Source: UBA1731 sp964567665
Lineage (GTDB): Bacteria > Verrucomicrobiota > Kiritimatiellia > RFP12 > UBA1067
Assembly (NCBI GenBank): GCA_964567665.1
Contig: CAZMNN010000008.1
Location: 1 to 64,000, forward strand
Reading direction: 5' to 3'
Length of the DNA: 64,000 nucleotides
Shown: positions 42,704 to 50,824 of the stretch, piece by piece
Layout of the letters: each line of letters opens with the position of its first letter
How positions within the stretch are numbered: position 1 is the first letter of the stretch
The notes under the pieces: model-generated
Told to the model about the DNA's origin: nothing
The model's database searches: none
The model's input: the letters and a program-made list of their open reading frames with translations, nothing else
Made by a program: the position numbers and the translations under genes

Positions 42704-44941
42704 ATGATACATAGATTGCTTGTGTTTGTCTGTTCACTTTCTGCGGTCGCCGCCGTGGCCGATGTTTCGTTTACGGCCGGTGAATGGGACATTGCGTTCA
42801 AGGAATCCAGTTCCACGCTTACGCTCTCTCACAGCGCATCAGGAACATCAATTTCCGGCACACTGTCATTCATGGGTCCGCCCCGCGCAACTGATGCCGA
42901 AGCGGCGGCTACGGAGAAATGGCGCATCGAAGATCCGCGTGACGGCGCCGCAAAGCGTCTTGCGATAGTCGATACGCACGACAATGCGCAGGGCTATGTC
43001 ACATTCCCGTCAAACGGCGGCAGGGTATCGATATGCGTCTATCACCGCACAGCGCTGGCGTATCAGGGCGAACTTCGCTATGGCGGCACCGTGCGCGGAC
43101 GCGATGACGCATTCCCTGCGCGGACGCGCCCGCAGACTGGCGAGCGTGTGCTGCAGCTTTCATCCGGTGATGCGGAATCGACGCACAACGACACCCTGTT
43201 CTCCGCCGCAAACGACGAAGTGCTCCAGTTCCGTGCGGGACGTCTGCGCATCGGATCGGCGGATGCCGACGGCATTCGTCCGTTCGAGATGTCCGGCCGC
43301 ATCACAGAGGCTGCGGAATCGGAATTCTCCATCAACGTGGAACGCGACTACTACCGCAGCCGCTGGGTGCCGTACTACACGCCGATAGACCGGAAGCGCA
43401 GTCCCAAACCGCCGACCGGCTGGATGAGCTGGAACATCTATTTCGACAAGGCCGGCTCGAAGGAGAATCTGGACGAGGCGCGTCTCGGCGCAAAATATCT
43501 CAAACCGTTCGGGCTTGAGTTCTGGTCAATCGAGAGCTGGCAGGAAAACTCAAGCGAACTGCCCGTCTCCAAGTTCCACAACATGAACCTTGAAAACCAT
43601 CCGGAGCAGTTCCCGGAGGGCATGAAATGGCTTGCCGGTGAAATCCGCAAACTCGGATTTCGCCCTGGCCTTTGGATGGCGCCGTTCGGCACAGGCAGCA
43701 CGAATTTCTACAAAGCGCACCATGATTGGTTTCTGCACGACAGCTCGGGCCGTCCTCTCGGATGCTGGAACGGCAAGTTCACGCTCGACCCCACCGTTCC
43801 GGCGGCGCGTGACCATCTGCGCTCAATCTTCAGCAAGGCTTCGCACGACTGGGGATACGAGTTCTTCAAGATTGACGGCATGAGCGGACGCAACCACGGA
43901 TACTGCGCACACATGTACGAACGTCCCGAAGTCCGCAAATGCTTCAGCGATCCTTCCTGTCCAAATCCGTTTGAGCTGTGCGTGAAGGCGTTCCGCGAAG
44001 GCATTGGGGATGATCGCGTGTTCCTCGCCTGCCAAGGGCATTTCACCGGCGCGGAGGCTGCATATGCCGACGCTTCCCGCACAGGTGCAGACATCGTTCA
44101 TCCCAACCAGCCGGTCAAGTGGTCAAACCTGATGCTTCAGGCACGATGCACGATCAACCAGATTTTCGCGCACAACGTCGTGTTCTGGGCCGATCCAGAC
44201 TGCATGATGATCAGCGACAAGGCACTCGCGGATGAACAGGCCAGGGTCGAGGCGACGATAGTCTCGCTTCCCGGACAGCAGATGTTCGCGGGCGACAAGC
44301 TCGGCGAACTCGCCCCCTCTCGCATCAGGATGCTTCAGCAGGCGCTGCCCGTGTGCGATGTTCGCCCCGGTTCGCTCTATCCGCAGTTCGGCCATCTTCC
44401 GGTATGGAACCTCCATCTGAAGCGTCCGTTCGGCGATTGGCATGTTGTCGCGCTCTTCAACTGGAAGGACGTGCCGGAGGAGGTCGGCTTCGACTGGGCG
44501 GAAATCGGAGAACCCGAAAATCGCGCATTTTCCTGCTGGGAGTTCTGGACGGAGACATGGCATGGGGTGAACAGCAAAAGGTTCGCCATCCAGATTCCGC
44601 CGCGAAGCGTACGCCTCGTCGCGATGCAGCCGACCGCCGCACATCCGCACTTCGTGACGAGCGACCGCCACATGACGCAGGGCGGTGTCGAACTGAAGGG
44701 TCAATCGTGGAACGATAACGTCCTTTCAGCAACGATCGAGGTGATTGGCGGCTTCCCGCTTACAGCCAGATTTGCAGTTCCTGAGGGATTCGAGTTCGAC
44801 GGAATCTCCGTGCCGGACGGCGTAGCGGCGACGTGCCGCACCGAATCCGGCGGACAGATCCTTGCCGTCTCGTTCACCTCCGCAACGACAACGGACGTAG
44901 AGGCAAAGTTGAAGTTCCGAAATAGGCAGATTCAGAGATAG
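42704..44941 (+). CDS. Exported clan GH-D (GH36/GH27-like) alpha-galactosidase
   Basis: A 745-aa enzyme, the only plus-strand gene supported here. ATG 42704 follows AAAGG and begins the signal peptide MIHRLLVFVCSLSAVAAVA; ATG 42692, four codons earlier, is possible. A beta-sandwich (about 20-230) precedes a TIM barrel with TGWMSWNIYFDK, GFRPGLWMAPFG, YEFFKIDGMSGRNHGY (Asp after KI is the expected nucleophile) and a later ASRTGADIVHPN (candidate acid/base Asp). A C-terminal beta domain follows. Clan GH-D enzymes cleave alpha-galactosides, alpha-N-acetylgalactosaminides or related sugars with retention. The exact subfamily is not assignable by eye. Confidence 0.8.
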   Translation: MIHRLLVFVCSLSAVAAVADVSFTAGEWDIAFKESSSTLTLSHSASGTSISGTLSFMGPPRATDAEAAATEKWRIEDPRDGAAKRLAIVDTHDNAQGYVTFPSNGGRVSICVYHRTALAYQGELRYGGTVRGRDDAFPARTRPQTGERVLQLSSGDAESTHNDTLFSAANDEVLQFRAGRLRIGSADADGIRPFEMSGRITEAAESEFSINVERDYYRSRWVPYYTPIDRKRSPKPPTGWMSWNIYFDKAGSKENLDEARLGAKYLKPFGLEFWSIESWQENSSELPVSKFHNMNLENHPEQFPEGMKWLAGEIRKLGFRPGLWMAPFGTGSTNFYKAHHDWFLHDSSGRPLGCWNGKFTLDPTVPAARDHLRSIFSKASHDWGYEFFKIDGMSGRNHGYCAHMYERPEVRKCFSDPSCPNPFELCVKAFREGIGDDRVFLACQGHFTGAEAAYADASRTGADIVHPNQPVKWSNLMLQARCTINQIFAHNVVFWADPDCMMISDKALADEQARVEATIVSLPGQQMFAGDKLGELAPSRIRMLQQALPVCDVRPGSLYPQFGHLPVWNLHLKRPFGDWHVVALFNWKDVPEEVGFDWAEIGEPENRAFSCWEFWTETWHGVNSKRFAIQIPPRSVRLVAMQPTAAHPHFVTSDRHMTQGGVELKGQSWNDNVLSATIEVIGGFPLTARFAVPEGFEFDGISVPDGVAATCRTESGGQILAVSFTSATTTDVEAKLKFRNRQIQR

Positions 44942-44957
44942 GCTGATTCAACAAATT

Positions 44958-45014
44958 GATTTTCGATTTGGCGATCCGTCGATTTTTCCATTCACTTCTC
45001 AACAATCGAAAATC
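44958..45014. repeat. Inverted repeat between convergent genes
   Basis: GATTTTCGATT (44958-44968) and AATCGAAAATC (45004-45014) are an 11-bp perfect inverted repeat with a 35-nt loop, in the 127-bp convergent gap after 44941. A related AATCGAAAACCGGC string occurs at about 50787, also just past a 3' gene end. It may be a bidirectional transcription end or a small repeat family. Confidence 0.35.
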
Positions 45015-45068
45015 GGCGAACGCCTCTTCCAACTAAGCCATTCATTCGATTAAAGCCCTGAACCGTTT

Positions 45069-46598
45069 TCAATAGCGCATCAAGAGATCCAGCATCTCGC
45101 GATCAAGCTTGTGTCCACGCCAGTCCTCGTAATCTACGTCCCGGCGGTTCGAGTCCATCACGCCCGTCTCGCCGCGAAGCTGCCAGACCGCCCATCCCAT
45201 GCCGCGCTCCTTGAAGAGCTGCAGATAGTCCTCCAATAGCGCGAGGTGGATGTTGTGGGGCGTGTTGTTCTCTGCGCCGAATTCGCCGCAGAACGCGAAC
45301 ACGCCCTTTGAAATTGCATCATCCCAGGGACGGATCACCCCACGGTAGAGATATTCCTTGCCGGGATCGCGGTAGCGGATTGGCGACCAGGATCCGTCCA
45401 CTTCAACAGGGAAGAACCCCTTCGCCTCGCCAGCCCAGCCTTTGAGCCGCTGGCTGAAGTTGACCGGCGGCGCGAAGCGGTTGTAGAACGGCAGCGTGAC
45501 CCGCCGCGTCCCGTCGGTGGACGCATAGTCAATCGCCCGAAGATTGCACCAGTCCCCCGACTCGCAGACGATCACGACCGAATGTTCGCCGGCCGGGACG
45601 TCGAAGCTCCACGTGCCGACGTAGTTTCCCTGCGATATCTGCCACTGTGGAAAGTACTTCACGTCCCGCCAAAGCGCATCGCCCTCCTGCGGTCGCAGGT
45701 CAAGTCGCGCAAGCTCGTTCGTGCCGGACGTCGCCGTGAGCGTACAGTGCGAGGAGACGCGGTCTGGGCGGATCATGAAGCGTCCAGGGCCATAGACCGT
45801 GAGTGTCAACGGCGCGGCAAGATGCGGCTTGCTGCGCCCCGCGAGGACGCCGGCCGGCGCAAAGCCGTTGAGCGGCCACTGCGGCAGGGGCTGCGGGCGG
45901 CCATCCTTTTCCGCCTTCCACCACGAGACCTCCTCCGGCAGGTAGCCACGCGTCGCCTGTCCGAGATCCGTACGGCCGAAGAGCGCCGCGCACGGATGCC
46001 GGTCTCCGCCCATCGCGTCCACGACGACGAACCGATCGGGAGAAACGGCGCGAATCACGTCCGTCACCGCCGTCATCACCCGTGCGTACGTCGCCTCAGG
46101 GATGTCGCCGGGCGGCTCGTTGACGGGATTGAACGACAGGCAGTCGGCCGGTACGTTGCGATATCGCTCGGCAATGAACCGCCAGTGCTTCTGGAACACG
46201 CGCTCGGCCTCGGCACTCGCCCAGAGGGATTCCGGCTCCGGCTTGCCGCCGGCAACCGTGTAGCCAGGTGCACGGTGAAGGTTCACCATGATGTGAACGC
46301 CGTACCTGCGTCCAAGTTCAACCGCCCGATCCAGAAACGCGAACTTCTCCAGGTCGATCGACTCCCAGTCATCCGGATTCGCAAGCCAACGCCGATAGCT
46401 GAGCGGCAGACGCGCGAAATTGAAGCCGAACTCGCGCATGAACGCAAAGTCATTCTCGGAATATTCGATCCAACCGTCTCGCCAATGTCTGTCCTGAAGG
46501 TTGAAGCCGCGCCAACGCTCCGCAGGCCGCCATGCCGCAACCGAAACGGAGACGAGCGCATATGCGAAAATGCCTGTCAGGGAAAGGCGTATGTTCAT
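45069..46598 (-). CDS. Exported GH5-type endoglycanase with an inserted beta-sandwich
   Basis: A 509-aa protein with a signal peptide (MNIRLSLTGIFAYALVSVSV). GH5 barrel motifs are RGFNLQDRHW, FNFARLPLSYRRW, VNLHRAPGY, SFNPVNEPPG (acid/base Glu) and FAFCGEFGAEN (nucleophile Glu). Between the two catalytic Glu, residues about 245-395 form a beta-sandwich-like insert (GRFMIRPDRVSSHCTLTATS, GTWSFDVPAGEHSVVIVCES) reminiscent of a carbohydrate-binding module. The ATG lies 5 nt after the giant beta-strand gene's stop, and the ribosome-binding GAGGTGA is formed by that gene's last codons. The two are translationally linked. Cellulase/mannanase-type activity is likely; the exact substrate is unknown. 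Confidence 0.85.
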   Translation of the reverse strand: MNIRLSLTGIFAYALVSVSVAAWRPAERWRGFNLQDRHWRDGWIEYSENDFAFMREFGFNFARLPLSYRRWLANPDDWESIDLEKFAFLDRAVELGRRYGVHIMVNLHRAPGYTVAGGKPEPESLWASAEAERVFQKHWRFIAERYRNVPADCLSFNPVNEPPGDIPEATYARVMTAVTDVIRAVSPDRFVVVDAMGGDRHPCAALFGRTDLGQATRGYLPEEVSWWKAEKDGRPQPLPQWPLNGFAPAGVLAGRSKPHLAAPLTLTVYGPGRFMIRPDRVSSHCTLTATSGTNELARLDLRPQEGDALWRDVKYFPQWQISQGNYVGTWSFDVPAGEHSVVIVCESGDWCNLRAIDYASTDGTRRVTLPFYNRFAPPVNFSQRLKGWAGEAKGFFPVEVDGSWSPIRYRDPGKEYLYRGVIRPWDDAISKGVFAFCGEFGAENNTPHNIHLALLEDYLQLFKERGMGWAVWQLRGETGVMDSNRRDVDYEDWRGHKLDREMLDLLMRY

Positions 46599-46603
46599 TT
46601 CGA

Positions 46604-49600
46604 TCACCTCACAATCACCACCGTACCATATTCCCGCACAAGACGGATCCTACGCCCAAAAGCCTTAACAACCCATCCCCTCGGCAAGTCCAACACCGGC
46701 AGACCAAGCCCTTGCGGAACAGTTTCTGCGAACGCAACAAGCGTATATCTTCGCGCCGGATCAAGCCGCGTCGGATCGAAACCTGTCACAGCAAGAGCCG
46801 CGCCTTCGGCGAACCTGCAGAAGCGCTCGTCGACCTTCTTGACCGCACCGGTCATCGCGGACTGGAAGTCGACCGTCAGCCCCGTGATGCCGACCTGACC
46901 CGACAACTCGCCGTCCACGACGGAGCCGCTGTTGCAGGTGACATCCGAAAACGTCTGCCGATGTCCGGCCAGATCCAGCGCTCCACCGTCCAAAACGAGC
47001 GCAGACGCCGCGTCGAACGCATCGTCGCAGAGGAGACGCACCGTTCCCGCGCAAAGGCGGGTCACACCCGTGTAGGTGTTCGTCGCCGCGATGCGCAACG
47101 TTCCTGTTCCGGTCTTGGTCAGCCCGCCGGACATGTTCGTGGCAAGCAGGGCAGGGAGCGTTGCCACCGTCTCCTTGCCCAGGATCAGACGCGCTTCGGC
47201 CACACTGTAGTCCCATCCCGGACTCGTCACGCGAATGCCCGTCACGCGCCGCCGCATCGAGTCGAAGTCGGCAACGGCCGTCGCGCCTGAACCGTCTCCG
47301 ACGATCTGCACGTAGGGTGGGACGTCAAACGCCCGGTTGTGCGTCGCGTCGTCCAGAGAAACCGATGCGACGCCATGCCCCGTCGGCGCCCGCAGTCCGC
47401 TACCGACAGAAATCTCGCAGTCGACGCCAGTCGTGTCGATCGTCGCCCCGCCCGCGAAGACAGTGATCCGCGTCGGCGGATGGGCATATGCCGTAGATGC
47501 GCTCTCGCCAAAGATTCCCGCCCACGATGTCGGACGAAACGTGCCGCCGTCGAAGTTCACGTAGACGGGGCAGTTCGTATACTGCGCGTCTGTCGCCGTA
47601 CCATGGGGAAATTCGATGCCCGGATAGACCGTCTCACGCGGCCGCATAATGCTGTGCGCCCGGAACGTGCCGCCGTTCAGATTCACGATGGATGGACGAC
47701 AGTCGTTCGACTTGCCGTGGCCGGCGCAATAGACGCCCGTACCAAGATCGACCTCGCCGCCACGCTCGACGGTGAAGACGGTCTCCGTGCGCCAGCGGTC
47801 ATAGTACGGTGCCAAAATCGCCGTCTGACCGGCGCTGACGCCGCTGTCAGAAAAATCGACCTCTCCGCCCGCGCGCACTGTGACGGCCGCCAAGGACTCC
47901 CAGCCGCCAATCGTCCAAGTTCCCATTGGGCGGACGGACGGGGGCGTACACGTCAACGTGCCGCCGCACACGTCGAAAATGCCGATGCCGCTCTCGCCAA
48001 GAAGCGACGCGCCGGCCGAAAGGAATCGTCCGCCAGAAAGTTCGTAGTAGCCATGCGCGTCCACGCCAAACCACTTGACCTCGCCGCTCGTGCGGGACAC
48101 GTTGACGACCTCGCCGCCGCGCTGGAGGACGGCACCCGTGCCGCCGCTCGTAGCGACGACAAGCCGCCCCGTCCAACTGCCGCCCTCGACCGTCAGCATC
48201 CCGACTCCATTCGTGCCGACGGCCAAGGCCGGCTGTGGATCGGCCGAATCGCCCAGTGAAAGCCCCGCCTGGCGGAACGCGCCGCCAGCCACGGACAGGT
48301 CTCCGCCGTCCGTGACAGAGACCGTCGCCGGAACGACGCCCTCGCCTGTCAGCCGCGCCGTGCCGTCCGTTACCTTCAAGCCAAACGGCGATGTCTCCGA
48401 CAATGCCCCGCCCAACGCAACCGTCACCTTGCCGTCGCCCGACAGGCGCACACGCGCATCCGTCGCATCGTTTTCACAGCCCACGCCATCGCCCTTGAGG
48501 GCAAACGGTGCCAGCGTTCCCTCGCCCGCGAAGACGAGCGGCTTCGCGCCATCCGCGACTTCGACCATCTGCGGCGCAAATGACTGTCCGGCGGCAACCG
48601 ACACCACGGCCGGCTCGACGGACTGCTCCTGCCGCAGAACCAGCACCGCCGTCTCGTCTTCCGAGAGCGTCACGCCAGGCGTCGAACCGTTCGCCGTGGC
48701 AATCGCGACAATCTCGTCCGGCGCGTCTGGAATCACGCCCCCGCGCACGTCAATCTCGCGGTCGGCATCGGCGGCCAGGGCCTTAATCTCACCAGCCGCG
48801 CCAATCCACGCACGTGAGCCGTTCCGCGTCAGCCAAGCCGGCAGCAGCCCTGCCGCGAAGCCGGGGAGCTTGACCGTGCCGGAGCCGACAACGTCAAGCG
48901 TCGCCGTCGCACCGCCGCCAGCAAGCGACGGGACTGTCAGCATCACGCCGTCGTCGATCCGCAGCACGTGCGCCCCCGCCTCCAATGTCAGCGACGCAAA
49001 CGTCATTTCCGCCGCATCGGCGGACGGCGCAACGGCGGCTATCCGGGCGTTGCCCGACAGAACAAGCGGGGTGTCGACAGACGCCGCGAACGCGACTGCC
49101 GCAGTCGAGCTGGAGTTCTGGAGCGTCAAGGGGAACGAGCCGGACGGCGCGGCGAGGAAAACGAGGTCGCCCGTGCCTCCCTGCACCAGCGCGGACGCCG
49201 CCGTGAGCGTCAGCACACGGTCGGTGCGCTCACCCGCGCCCACATAGCGAAGCGTTCCGCCCAACAGCGTCACGCCATCGCCCGTCCCAAGCGGACTTGC
49301 CGCCCCTTCCGTCCCTATTCGTGCGACCTGAAGCGTTCCGGCCGCAACGGACGGATTCGCCGAGCCAAGGAAGTCGCCAGCCATTTCCAACACGCCCGCG
49401 CTCTGCGAATGGAGCGAATAGCCGTGCTCTCCGCCGAAAGGCGCAAGATCGCACGCGATCGTCAGCGTCTTCCCATGCGCGACCTCGAAATTCATAGCCC
49501 AATTCTTGGCGTTGACACGCAGCTCGCCCTCGCCGTCAATCAAGAGATCGCCCTTCGCCAACAGGGGCCGCTCCCACTGCCCGTTGTCGGATACGTAGAG

Positions 49601-50467
49601 GGCCTTGTCCGCATCGATCCGGATGTTCTGCCGAAAGCCGTTATCCTGTGCCGTGATTCTGCCATAACCGTTCTGCTGGGAGGCCTGCGCACAATTCGGT
49701 ACGTACGTTCCGCCCGACATCTCCATCGAAAGGTTCACCTTGAAGCCAGACGTGTAGAAGTGCTGAAGGCGACGGATCTCGCCCGAACCCCGCAACGTCT
49801 GGGTCAGCACCGTCCATCCCGTTGAGGACAGGAAATTCGTCACCGCGCCAATGCTGCACGTCTTCAGCACGGATGTGCCGTCGTTTCGTAGGAAGAAGTG
49901 GCTCTCGCCGCCAGGGCTTCCCGCGCCAGGCGCGAGTTCGGCCTTGACGGTTGTCTCGTTCGTCACGCCTTCCCGAATCCAGATTCCGCCGCCACGTTCA
50001 AGCGGCAGGGGCGGTGTGTCCCACTCGCCAAAAATATACGGATCCGCCGCCCCGGCCTCAATCACCACATTGGAGATCGAGTAGAGTCCACCCAGTTTGA
50101 CGTACGAAACTGAACCCGCCGTTGCACCCGCGCCGAAGACGGCCGTGCAGCCTGCCGTGCCGTGCATCGGTAAGTCGTCGCGCCGGAGATCGATCGACGA
50201 GTCGTAGTCGCAGACGAAGCGCCCCGGCACCTTGCCCTCGGCCCAGTTCGCCGGATTCGTCCAGCAGTTGTCGCCTGAGGCGTTCGTCCAATGCGCGGTT
50301 GCGGGTGCATCAAAGGCGATATCCGCATATAATGACAAATCAACCTCTGCCACATGGATGGAATCATTGAGTGTTCGCAGCCCCCCATTTTTGGCAGTTG
50401 CCGCCAACGGCAAGGCTGAAACCACTGCAAAGGCCATCGCGGCGGCAATCCGTTTTCTCATATCCAT
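46604..50467 (-). CDS. Giant exported beta-strand-repeat (PATR/autotransporter-like) protein 3
   Basis: A 1287-aa protein starting at ATG 50467 (AAGGAGAA eight bases upstream; signal peptide MDMRKRIAAAMAFAVVSALP). The N-terminus has HWTNASGDNCWTNPANWAEG, as in giant 2. The long beta-helix-like body includes a canonical autotransporter-associated repeat GGLTKTGTGTLRIAATNTYT followed by GVTRLCAGTVRLL. It ends REYGTVVIVR with no barrel. It resembles the 79-aa mini-protein at 1955-2194 at both termini. It is the first gene of an operon with the GH5 enzyme, whose start is coupled to this stop. Probably a surface adhesin or enzyme scaffold (inference). Confidence 0.82.
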   Translation of the reverse strand: MDMRKRIAAAMAFAVVSALPLAATAKNGGLRTLNDSIHVAEVDLSLYADIAFDAPATAHWTNASGDNCWTNPANWAEGKVPGRFVCDYDSSIDLRRDDLPMHGTAGCTAVFGAGATAGSVSYVKLGGLYSISNVVIEAGAADPYIFGEWDTPPLPLERGGGIWIREGVTNETTVKAELAPGAGSPGGESHFFLRNDGTSVLKTCSIGAVTNFLSSTGWTVLTQTLRGSGEIRRLQHFYTSGFKVNLSMEMSGGTYVPNCAQASQQNGYGRITAQDNGFRQNIRIDADKALYVSDNGQWERPLLAKGDLLIDGEGELRVNAKNWAMNFEVAHGKTLTIACDLAPFGGEHGYSLHSQSAGVLEMAGDFLGSANPSVAAGTLQVARIGTEGAASPLGTGDGVTLLGGTLRYVGAGERTDRVLTLTAASALVQGGTGDLVFLAAPSGSFPLTLQNSSSTAAVAFAASVDTPLVLSGNARIAAVAPSADAAEMTFASLTLEAGAHVLRIDDGVMLTVPSLAGGGATATLDVVGSGTVKLPGFAAGLLPAWLTRNGSRAWIGAAGEIKALAADADREIDVRGGVIPDAPDEIVAIATANGSTPGVTLSEDETAVLVLRQEQSVEPAVVSVAAGQSFAPQMVEVADGAKPLVFAGEGTLAPFALKGDGVGCENDATDARVRLSGDGKVTVALGGALSETSPFGLKVTDGTARLTGEGVVPATVSVTDGGDLSVAGGAFRQAGLSLGDSADPQPALAVGTNGVGMLTVEGGSWTGRLVVATSGGTGAVLQRGGEVVNVSRTSGEVKWFGVDAHGYYELSGGRFLSAGASLLGESGIGIFDVCGGTLTCTPPSVRPMGTWTIGGWESLAAVTVRAGGEVDFSDSGVSAGQTAILAPYYDRWRTETVFTVERGGEVDLGTGVYCAGHGKSNDCRPSIVNLNGGTFRAHSIMRPRETVYPGIEFPHGTATDAQYTNCPVYVNFDGGTFRPTSWAGIFGESASTAYAHPPTRITVFAGGATIDTTGVDCEISVGSGLRAPTGHGVASVSLDDATHNRAFDVPPYVQIVGDGSGATAVADFDSMRRRVTGIRVTSPGWDYSVAEARLILGKETVATLPALLATNMSGGLTKTGTGTLRIAATNTYTGVTRLCAGTVRLLCDDAFDAASALVLDGGALDLAGHRQTFSDVTCNSGSVVDGELSGQVGITGLTVDFQSAMTGAVKKVDERFCRFAEGAALAVTGFDPTRLDPARRYTLVAFAETVPQGLGLPVLDLPRGWVVKAFGRRIRLVREYGTVVIVR

Positions 50468-50512
50468 GTTGCAATTCTCCTTCATCAGAAACCAATTCTT
50501 TTTAATTGCCCG

Positions 50513-50542
50513 ATTGTATCAAATGTGTTTTTTTTTTATCAA
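50513..50542 (-). promoter_or_regulatory. A-tract promoter for giant protein 3
   Basis: TTGATA (50537-50542), an 18-nt spacer starting with nine A, then TACAAT (50513-50518) on the minus strand. The remaining 50543-50824 stretch has AT-rich sequence and short imperfect hairpins but no gene I can support. Confidence 0.6.
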
Positions 50543-50824
50543 TACGATAAAGTGTTTCTTCAAGCGGAGAACTCCTCTCGCACGGACACGCAACGAGGAT
50601 TTTTAGATTTGCGACTGTACTGCTCTGCGCGAAGCACAGACTAAAAAACAATCACGTAAATATCGTTGACTTTATCAAAAAAGAAATGTGCGGGACATGG
50701 TTGTGTGGTGTTAATCCAGTTAAAAACCATCGGCACACTCCACCACTCGGCGGCTCTGCGCTAAAATCCTCAATTGCAAATCGACCAATCGAAAACCGGC
50801 AAATCAATAAATGCCTTACCGCAA

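Noticed and set aside
21527..50467. Giant proteins as classic type V autotransporters
   Set aside because: No C-terminal beta-barrel domain and no terminal aromatic residue; only the beta-strand repeats match that family.
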